Assembly (NCBI GenBank): GCA_013368325.1
Contig: JAACJK010000172.1
Span: forward strand, 310,001-374,000
Reading direction: 5' to 3'
DNA: 64,000 nucleotides
Source of the DNA: Ephemerocybe angulata
Taxonomy: Eukaryota > Basidiomycota > Agaricomycetes > Agaricales > Psathyrellaceae
Position 1 is the stretch's first letter, and every line of letters begins with the position of its first letter. This document shows, piece after piece, positions 54,997 to 64,000 of this stretch. A model generated the notes under the pieces. It was not told the DNA's origin, made no database searches, and saw nothing but the letters and a program-made list of their open reading frames with translations. Both the position numbers and the translations under genes were made by a program.

Positions 54997-57900
54997 CTAT
55001 GAAAGTGACAACATACCTTCTTGGCCTATGTGGAAGTTCAGCGTTTTGAATGGCTCAGAACCACCATGTCCCTGTCTTGGAGGAGCTCCGGGGTTAAAGA
55101 AACTGGAAAAGCTCGATCCAACTTTCCAGACGAGGACCGCCTGCTCTACCAAAGAGAGAGTCACCAGTCTACGGCCATCGGGCGAGAAGCTGCATGCCGT
55201 CAGCAGTTTCTTGTGGCCTTCAAGAACGTACAGACGGATGGCCGTCTTGAGGTCGTACATGACCACTGCGCCTTCATTTGTGCCGACGGCCAGACGTTGG
55301 GTATTCATGTGGAAGTCAACACTGGGGAAGCTAGCGGAAAAGTATATGAGTATGGGCAGAGGCGCTTCTGATGCATCAACGTACTGCTTCACGACGAAGC
55401 CAATGATCTCTGTCGCAGTGTCTAGGACCGCTTCTCGGTTCGCATTCGAGTTGGGATCCAGAGACTTGACTACAGCTTCCATTAGCCTCGGTAGGTTGGG
55501 CTGCAGGATGTGCCGGCGCTGGACATCGCGGTCAAGAATCAGTCATTAGGAGGGGCGAATGATGAGATATATACCTTTCTAATCAGAAACGCGATAATCT
55601 GCATGACCGAGCGTCGATGCTCAAGTGACGGCGGATTCAGAACGTCCAAGCAAAGGGTTGACATAAACAGGGCGGTATGTTGCGTCGCTATGTTGAGCAC
55701 CGCCAGCCTCGCTTGGGCGCCGATATTTTGCAAAGATATTGAATCTTTCCGAGACGCAGTGGAAAGAGAGAACAGCGCGCGAAGAATTTCCATAGTGTCG
55801 ACATAATGTTGCCAGACGTGGAACCCTTTGGAGCATAGCTCAATAGCGAGCGCTCTATAGTTCGAATTCTCATCATGCAGATAAAGCGCCAGCGACGTGG
55901 ATATGTTGGTAAGAGCGCTTGTTTGAGTATCTTGTCAATGGGCTGGCTGTAGGGTATTTTGCCTAAGATATGCGTACCTGACGGAGAGTAAAGTGAATTT
56001 CTCGGTGGCAATGCACCCGCAGATCAATAGGGATAGTGCGGCTACCTCGCTCTCCCGTTCAGCTGCAGGCTGGAGTGAAGGGACTGGATAGGATCAAGTT
56101 CGAATCAGATGGCACATAACCAAACACCATCGTAGGACAAACCGTGGTGTTGCCACTTTTCCGCGAGCTTCATGGCATCTTGGTCGTTGATATGTGCAAG
56201 AGTAGCGTCAAAGACGGTTCGGATGGATTGTCTCAGATCGGCTAATGAAGCTCGTCAGAGTCCCCACGAATCGTTGGTCTAGATGGAACTTACTTGCAGC
56301 AGTAAACCACCGCTTCCCAAGCCACTCGAGGCTCGGTGGAGCGTAGTTCGGCCCAACACAAGCTGGCAGAGAAAGCGTGTAAAATGCGACGACTGAATTC
56401 GCAGCTTCCGATAGTTCTACAGAAGTATTAGATTAATACAAGAGAGTGAAATGGTCACCAACGAACCTTCGAATAGTCCCATGGCTCGTAGGATAAAAAC
56501 GATCGCCAGCATTCTAGCCGCAGAGACATTCTCCGATATAGTCCAGGCATCCTGTGGACGCCTCACCGAGTACAGAGTAGTGGCAGCTAGACTATAATCC
56601 CATTGAAAGTCAGTTGAGACCCCATAGTGAAAATAGCACGATTAACCGACCTAACGAGACCGACTCCGACCGTGGATTGGCGCAACTTAAGCTTTCCAGT
56701 GCAGATAGAGTCGACGTCGTTGTTCAGTCCTAAGGTAACGACGATTGAAAGCAGGTATTTGAGTCGTTCAAGAACTTGAAGGACGCTTTTTATCTCGTCT
56801 CGACTCGTGCTGATTGTCTTTGTTAGAGAGATACAATCAATGACGAACTTGTCCAGGGAAAATTCCAAGGTTGCAGCTAATTTGCAGAAATTAGTTTGAG
56901 AAAAAGATGACGGACATGTGTGCGCACCGGCGTCAATCCCATCGACGGCAGGAGCAACTGTATTCCATTGAGACACCGAGATGCTGATCCCGCTAGCAAT
57001 GTCCCTATAATTCACGTCTTAGGAGGCAGGTGCCACAGAGACGAGAGGAAGTCCGTACAGTGAGGTCCATCCACCTTGCTTGAACATCTCTTCTGCTTTA
57101 TCCACAGTCATCGATCTCCAGAACTCCTTCGTTTGGACATCCCAAAGCCTCGCTATCGACTCCCCATAGATTAACACAAGATTGTTATCCCCAAGGGAAA
57201 TTCTAGTGAGAGGGGAAGGAGATCCTGGGATCAAGTACAGGCTGAGAGTCATTCGTCAGTGTAGAATCAAAGGGAACATGTTTGTAAACTTACAACTGGA
57301 ACCCATCAACTGCAATCACGGCAATCGTACCCGCTTGAGAGATGCAGAGAACACACCCGCGGAGAGGCCCGGCGCTCTCTTGAAACTCCACCACTCGTAC
57401 AAGCGGGGTAGAGTAGACAATCCACCTGGCGCAGAGCTCGAAGGTGCTTAGAGACGAGTGAATTCTTCGGGTGAGAAACCTTCAATAGTTTGAACGAGCG
57501 AACTCACTTAATATTCCAAAACAAGATGGACCCATCATCAGCGCCACCCACAACATATCTCTCTTTCGTTCGGGGATTATGAGCAATGTGCAAGCTGACG
57601 ATGGACCCTGCTATTGGTGGTTCAGACTGCTTCACTGCGGAGGAAGATGTCTGTGAATTTCTGAAGGCCATTTGCTCCAGGGAATACTGTCGCAGCCGCC
57701 CATCCGCTGGTCAGTCCGATGTGAGCAAGAAACGCAGTACGATAGGTAGAGAACACACAAAATCCTTGAACGATCACATCGAATTCCAGAGGTACGGACG
57801 ATGTCTGGACAATTGCCGCGCCTTTCTCTTGTTGGCGTCGAGATGATTGCCAGAGGAGAGTAGAGCGGCTTTTCTCTGCCCCTTTATCCTCACCAGAATC

Positions 57901-60147
57901 GAGCGGTACACTGAAAGACACAAGTTGGCGATGTCCCGAATCGGCGAGCTTCGTTATTATAAGGTCCCGCGACGGTGAAAAGGTTGATGAATCGTGCCCG
58001 CCCGTTGGTATCTGGCGAACAAGAGTGGGGCTGAGGGGGGAGGGAGTGAGTTAATCACCGCAGACTTGTGACTCTTCGAGTTACTGGTCACTTGCCTATG
58101 GTGGCTCGCTCCATGTTCTTCCACGACAACACGGTCGCTGTCGGCATTCGAGCGTTGAAGCTTGTACACGTCAATCCGTTCCTGATAGGATAAAGCGTAG
58201 GTCTCATCGTCCAACCATTCAACGTCTTCTACTTCAGCTGCTGTCGTGTGCAGCAAAACGTGTAACTTATACGCGTGGTATTGAAAGACCTAGTGCAGAA
58301 TTAGTGGATCTGTCCACGCCTAGGATGCGTGACCTTACTGTCATTTCTCGGTGAGCCCACGCGATACCATAAAGCTTTCCATTTGCATGTCGCGTGCTGA
58401 GGCCTGAGAGGGTCGAATCTGAGATTAGACTGCCCATGTCAAGAGTGTCATCAATCGATAGTTGAGCATTAGTTATGCTGTTGGGGGCGGCTGTCTGGTG
58501 AACAGGTAGAGTGTCTGGGGATCGACCAACGATAGCTTTGAAAGACCGAGAAAGGGGAAGGGATGAGATTTGACTCAGGGTATCAGTATCCGCGGGAGGC
58601 GGTGTAGGCGAAGTTGATTCCGAAGGGGAGGGTATCTTGATATTGTGCACAAGAAAGTGACCTTGTGAGTTGATTGAATATAGCGTAGAAGAGTCTATTG
58701 AGGAACCTTAGGGCGCCAACTTGAAGGTAGGGTACAACTACTTACTGTCGGGTTCCTTGTATATGCCGATGCCTTTGGCGGGACCCTCAATTTCCCATCC
58801 CGCCAACTTGTCAATCCGTAGGGAGTTGGGCGTAAACGCTAGCTTGAGTACGATTGTTTGAGACTTCTCGCTCGAGTTCTCCTCGGCGTCCGGAGTTGCA
58901 GCGGAGGTGTTTGAATCCGTTGCTGCAGTCACAAGTAGCGCAGGGGCCTTGTCTGCAAGTCAATACTTGCCTTGGGAGATGTGCAGCAGGACTCACTTCA
59001 TCAAGTACCACGGGTTGAAGGGAACACCAGGTCCAGATATCCCTGGAATTGCGGTTGCCGCAATAGTCGGGGGCGAAAGCCGTGGCTTGGCAAGATCCGT
59101 CGGCCAACGAGTGGACCCCGATGTAGCCACTCGCTTGCAATGAGACAACTAGGGTATTGTCTTCAATTACTTCAATCGCGCGGACTGCATTTCCACGACC
59201 TGAGTGGGTAGGAATAATGTGGTATTGGATGGAGAGAAGCTGCGTGGGGTCGGAAGATCGGCCTTGAAGAGATGTTGGGCTAGAGGGAGACTGAGGTCGA
59301 GTGATAGACGAATCTGCAGTAGAGTAGAGGGATTTGGCGGGACTGCCGCTACCTTTTCTTTCAGGGCCTTTCTCGACGATCGTGGAGGGTGCCGGAGAGA
59401 TGGTTACAAGAGACGCAGAATCGGACGACACGCGCTCTCTTTCCCTAGGGTTCTTTCCCTTTAATATATCTTTAAGGCGCCCAGGTTCATCGTCAAAGTC
59501 GACATAGTTTCGTGGGGCTTGGACCTGTTCTGTGGAAACTCCCAGAACAACGGAGGCCCGAGGGGCGACAGCGAGAGTGGGGGATAGAGGGTTCGCGTTT
59601 GGCAGGGGGGAAGAGGCCCTGGAGCGCTTGGCAGAGTGCTGAACCCTTCTTTTCTGCCTCTCAACAGGTCTTTCCACAGGCAAATCGTCTTCGGGGCACC
59701 CGCGAAACATGTAGAGCGTCCCATCCTCGCACCCGATGACAAGTCCACTCTCAATCCCAGAGCCGTTCCCTCCTGACCATGACTTCAGGGTGGTAGCCTT
59801 GCTAGATAGTATTGTTGATTCGATCGCATCGAGCTGCTTTGAAATTTTAGCGCTGTTGGAGTCCAGACATGCCGTGTTGTAGAACGTGAGAGGGATTGTG
59901 AAAGTCATGCAAATCGTATGTCTTGGGCGTGCTGCACACACGAAAGGTCAGGAGCTTGAAGTCGTACAGCTTGAAGCGCCAACTAACAAGTTAGTTCATG
60001 CGTCCCAGTTCAGCGACGCAGGTTACGGTGCTAGTCTCGCCGAAAGAAGGGTACTGAGTAAGACTGAGAGGTATGTGACGGTCCAGGTACAAGCGCTAAT
60101 GCATCTTCAGGATCCCTGGTCATAGGGTGGCAACTGTCCGGCATCAT
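54997..60147 (-). CDS. WDR7/Rabconnectin-3-beta-like WD-repeat protein
   Basis: A large multi-exon gene. The last exon encodes LAVGTNEGAVVMYDLKTA, LYVLEGHKKLLTACSFSPDG and AVLVWKVG, the C-terminal blades typical of WDR7. In the middle is ARLWDVQTKEFWRSMTVDKA. The first long exon (59941-58811) has SGLVIGCEDGTLYMF and NAVRAIEVIEDNTLVVSLQASGYIGVHSL. Helical-repeat-like regions lie between. In animals this protein joins a complex that regulates V-ATPase assembly and acidification, so it may act with subunit c encoded here. The 5' end is unresolved. The likely ATG is at 60147, but exons 60147-59930 were not assembled in phase. Confidence 0.72.
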
Positions 60148-60743
60148 AATGCCGCCTTGATGCCGAGCATTGCTTCCGAGTCCACACGCCCCTTCAGGCT
60201 GAGGCCTGCTGAGGCTCTCACTGCTTTCCAATTCCACATAACACCAGCTCCAACCGGTTGAGCGCCTAATAATCAGGACAGGACAATGTGCTATGGAGAT
60301 GTTGAGTCTCCATCGACTTTATACCCCAGAATGGTGCTGTGGTAGGACAATCACTACGCCCCTACCTTGTCAAAGCCCCCACTGTCGCCACTGCCTCACT
60401 GTCCTAGCTTGTCCGATCTACCCCAGTTACCAGGGGCCCACTACTATTCCGCCTTCCGCTCTGTTTCCGAGCGATATCCGGAGTTGTGGCCTGCATAGTA
60501 AGTAGGGCCTTCGTTCCTCGTTGACAAAACAGCATTACTGTACCGAGCCGCGAGGGTCACGTTTTATCAAACGATCGGGTCACAGACTCACAGCCTTTCT
60601 TGGCCACACAGCTCCTAGACCGCCTTCGTCTCGCCTCACCTTACAAAGAAGACCCTCGGGACATTACACGACGGCTGTGTAGGTCGGGGCTCGGTCAGCT
60701 ATAACTTCGAGAACTCCCTCGTTACCCCGTGTCTCAAAGCAAG

Positions 60744-62423
60744 ATGTTCATCCCCACATTAACCGACATTGGTACTCTCTCACCGAGTTCGACTGACCTG
60801 AGCAGTGCTCAGGATACTTCGGGCTCAAGAACATTGTCAGTGGCAGATAACATTTCTGGCAGTGAGTCTCATTCTCTTTGACTGCCAGAATGCCTTATTC
60901 AATAACTCCAAATCAGTCTTCCTCATGTTCGGACTCCTCGTGTTCTACGCACTTGCTATGTGGGACAGATGGAAACAGCTCAAAACCTCGCGGAATCCAC
61001 TTCATGCGCCAGGTCCAGAGATGCGCACCGCAAAGCCTATGACATTCAGCCCACGCATTGTGCGCCCGCCAAAGTCTTACGGGACTATCAAATCGAAACC
61101 ACGGTCGTCGTCATCTAAGACCATTAAAATAACGGCGCCGACAAATCCATCGCCGTCGGAACGTACACTTCCCAATTGCAATTGTAAGCTCCCCCTGAAT
61201 TCCATAGCCACTGTGTCGCCCTGACGCAGATTTAGCTTCCCTACTATCCCAATCCCCGGTCCCACCGAAGGTTCCCGACTCACAGCTATTGCAGGTCCCT
61301 TCCTTTGGTACATCTGTACGTCCATAACGAGTATAACCAGCGGGTTCCGATACAATGGGTTAAATTGATCAACTCCGCAATTGGGATACATGTGTACTTG
61401 GATTCTTGGATTTGGAGGGATTCAATCTTCACCGGAAGCCACAAGACTTGGCCACTTCTGGATTCGAAGTGTGGCCCTGGGCGCCTATCTCATATCAAGG
61501 TGTACGCCGTGATGTCACATCTCAATAAAGCTCTTCTGGGACCACCTGCTGACAGAAAGCTGTAAAATGCTGTAGAGATCCATACAGATCCTATCCATTA
61601 CTGGGAGAACAAAGGCGATCTGTTCGCCTCATGGCTTCCACAGCAGAGGTTGTTTTTGATAATACATCCGCCACTCGGCCGCGCTTCAACTCGAGGCGCC
61701 CATTTTTGGGTGTCATAAAATGCGGTCGCTTTCCTTTCCTCTCTCCGTATCTCACTTCCCCACTCACGCTGCCTCCAGATACACATGGTCTTTATCGGAT
61801 GCCTGCAATTCATCGAAGAGGTCAATATGCTAACGAATCGTTCACCAAGCTCGACATTTTGTTCATCTGTCTGTGTATTTTCTCGTTTATCCCGCGCCCC
61901 TTCCTCAAACTGCTTTCCAGCCTCATGGTTCATATTTGCGGCCATGATCTTCGGGTTCCTCTTCTACAAGGGATATACGTATCTTCGACGTCGTCGGGCA
62001 TCCGACGGAAGTCGCAGGGTATCTGCGGCGGCGCCATCGGGGCAGCTATTGGATCGTCACTCGTCTCTCAAAGTGCCGGAGTATGGGTCTCGTCAACAGG
62101 ACGAGAAGCCCCCCACTGGGGATGTAACACTCGTGGGCGTGTGGATGTCGGATGATATTAATCCAAGACTCATTCACCGTCTCGCCCTCTCTGATGCGAA
62201 CCCTAAGACCCTCGCAAGCTTCAGCGATAAGCAAGGATATCTCTACGGTACGTTCTGCTCCTGACTTCTCGTCCGTCTCGGTGCTCCGTAAATATCAATA
62301 CTTTTCCCCTTTTCTGCTGCAGTGTTCTCTGATCCAGAGCTTGGCGGTGAAGAGCCCCGTGTTCCGGGTGAACGCGTTGACGTCCTAGCCGTCCCTGTTC
62401 CCGCATTGGTCCAGGATCCTTAG
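60744..62423 (+). CDS. Hypothetical membrane protein, exon structure unresolved
   Basis: The 5' part starts at the ATG 60744 (MFIPTLTDIGTLSPSSTD) and splices at 60859-60917 into IFLMFGLLVFYALAMWDRW, one clear membrane helix followed by a basic Pro/Ser-rich region. The 3' part (about 61910-62264 and 62324-62423) has WFIFAAMIFGFLFYKGYTYLRRRR, a second membrane helix, and a tail ending VPVPALVQDP. The middle (61190-61900) does not join cleanly by eye, so these could be one gene or two. I recognise no family. Confidence 0.35.
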
Positions 62424-63520
62424 GTCAATCGTCGGATGAAATTCAAGGTCCCTCAGGATGTGAATATTGGATCTTCCAGCACAGCTTCGGTCATCTGTCT
62501 CGCTACGGTTCTCGATCTGGTTGAATTTCCCTGACCAGCTCGAGACGCCAGTTCCCGCAAGGTCTACACTATCTTCATTGGCCGGCTTGGCCAGATGCAG
62601 AAGTTAATTTAAAATCGGTCTTCGTCCTTTCGCTTTGGATATGCCCAGTCCTCTTCCAATTGTAGCTACCAGCATTCGCGTTCGACACCTTTTCTTTTCC
62701 ATGCCTCCCCCCTTCCTGCCCGACAACCCACAAGATTCGCTCCACGCCCCACCGCCCCAGGTCTTTCTATACGACTTAGCATTTGCCCCGTTTTGATTCT
62801 AATAGGCAAAACCATAAGGATGACACCATTGTGAAGGTGTTCTAATGCGCTCGGTCGCTTGTATTCGTACTTGAATTCGTATGATATGACCCCCAGCTCC
62901 ACCCATCAGTCATTTGACGCAGAGTTAAGGGTTAAGACTATCCTTAAAGCCTGAAAATACCTCGGTTCTCAATCCTTACAACTAATTTAGCGCCCATTTC
63001 CCCTGGAATGGCACCCTTCGCGCATGTGTTGCCGCTTGCGCTATCTCGGAACTGAATTCAGAACTCCTCTCCTTCCGGGTACCCAGATATCACAAAATGA
63101 GCAACCTTGTCTCAACCCCGAGCATTGTGTACACTGTAGACAGCGCAGTAGGTGACGAAAGGTCGCCGAACGCCCGGGATACACTGCATTAAATAACATG
63201 CGCGGTTTGGGTTAGAGGCAGTCCAGCGCCATGAGGGTATTCAGGTGCCTAGTATGCCGGGAGCCTCCAAGAGGCAAGCAACTACGTACACGTACCCAGC
63301 AGGTCCGACGCATCGCAGGATGCGAGGTTTACATAAATAGACGCCCGCTGTTTGTAAGCCCAACCTCGGTGGTTATGATCTCGCAGTACTCGTAGTCTCG
63401 CTGAAACGGAGACCTACAAGTATATTCGTTCTGCCCTGCCCCGGACGCATCCCGTCCTACCGCCCTGCTATCCAACGTCCGTTAATAAATATTATATCGT
63501 TCGTATCGTACCTACAGAAA
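62424..63520. other. Intergenic, 1.1 kb without supported gene
   Basis: No frame with intron support is seen on either strand. The sequence is mixed in composition with a few AT-rich patches (about 63485-63500), possibly the 3' flank of the small gene to the right. Confidence 0.45.
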
Positions 63521-63862
63521 TTATGGCCGATCAGCATGAAAGGAGAGCAAAGAGCGTCGCGAAGAGAGGTCTGTCGATTTGAATGCATGCAACATAAGAG
63601 TAAAGATAACCAAGATCACCGAAAAAATGTCGCCGAGAATATAATTGAAAGTCCAAAGGAATGCGTATGTGGTGAGGAAAGCTAGGGTGATGTCGAACCG
63701 CGGTGTGGTATTTGCGGTGTTGGGGAGATGATATAGCGTCCAGGAGTTGTATACGGAGCAAGCAGCGAGAAGGAGAAGAGCAATCGGGGAAGGGCAGAGG
63801 AAGGGAGATGCGACGGGGTGGTTAGGCCGCATTGATAGGGAGTTCGATTGGGCAGTCTGCAT
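63521..63862 (-). CDS. Small two-helix membrane protein, unknown
   Basis: A single open frame of 113 codons with ATG at 63862. Three hydrophobic runs are visible: PSPIALLLLAACSVYNSW, FDITLAFLTTYAFLWTFNY and FSVILVIFTLMLHAF. This density of membrane segments is unlikely by chance for a shadow frame. The tail is short and Arg/Ser-rich. It is near the right edge, so 5' exons could lie beyond 63862. No homologue is recognised. Confidence 0.5.
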   Translation of the reverse strand: MQTAQSNSLSMRPNHPVASPFLCPSPIALLLLAACSVYNSWTLYHLPNTANTTPRFDITLAFLTTYAFLWTFNYILGDIFSVILVIFTLMLHAFKSTDLSSRRSLLSFHADRP

Positions 63863-64000
63863 CAGTTATTTGTGCCGTCGCTTTTTGGTGTCCAGGAAGG
63901 CCGAGAATTGTCATATCCAAGACAAGACGGAACTTCAATGCTAAGTACAGGTGAGTGTGTCAGTGAGAGAACGGAAGACCAAAGCTATGCGCCTACGTGT

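Noticed and set aside
61077..61391. 104-codon minus-strand ORF
   Set aside because: It overlaps the better supported plus-strand exons and shows no motif.

Overview
The window looks like nuclear DNA of a filamentous basidiomycete, most likely an agaricomycete. Genes are split by many short introns of about 45-70 bp with GT...AG ends. Orthologues of fungal housekeeping genes (V-ATPase subunit c, COX20, RIO1, RanGAP/Rna1, HAK-type K+ transporter, WDR7-like) sit among families that are expanded in mushrooms (GH131, GH20, F-box, tnp2-type transposase remnants, lineage-specific membrane proteins). Exon structures were assembled by hand from splice signals, reading phase and family knowledge. No database search was run.

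Layout. (1) 1-11.3 kb is transposon territory. A partial gene of unknown function runs off the left edge. It is followed by a PIF/Harbinger-type DDE transposase with a convergent acidic accessory ORF. A structurally intact 6.7-kb Ty3/gypsy chromovirus (3999-10685) is inserted just upstream of the transposase start codon. It has 502-bp LTRs with no difference that I could see, a 5-bp target duplication GGTTA, an apparent -1 frameshift site between gag and pol, and an apparent self-priming primer-binding site. (2) 11.5-22.8 kb carries two GH20 hexosaminidase genes (one with a frameshift), V-ATPase subunit c, a large lipase and a GH131 glucanase. (3) 23-25 kb holds COX20 and a small Cdc25/arsenate-reductase-like phosphatase. 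(4) 25.1-28.15 kb is a 3-kb unit bounded by a nearly perfect 281-bp inverted repeat. It contains the C-terminal half of a CACTA/Plavaka-type transposase and what looks like a captured gene fragment. (5) 28.3-37.8 kb holds a PLC-like phosphodiesterase, a putative PD-(D/E)XK nuclease-fold protein, a tandem pair of F-box genes and a small membrane protein. (6) 38-64 kb is mostly ordinary: a membrane protein family member, RIO1, a tandem SDR pair, DUF3605 and SAC3-like genes sharing a divergent promoter, RanGAP, the HAK transporter, a WDR7-like gene, a poorly resolved membrane protein gene and a small membrane protein.

How the genes fit together. GH20, GH20 and GH131 are all predicted secreted enzymes acting on chitin oligomers or beta-glucan, so 11.5-22.8 kb may be a loose wall-remodelling or autolysis neighbourhood. 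Nothing in the sequence shows coregulation. The transposon region is a nested insertion history: Harbinger first, then the chromovirus. The strongest candidates for a second look are the self-priming and frameshifting chromovirus, the 281-bp inverted-repeat unit with splice-site-like repeat blocks, the PD-(D/E)XK-like gene, the 13-nt micro-exon in V-ATPase subunit c, and the frameshifted GH20.
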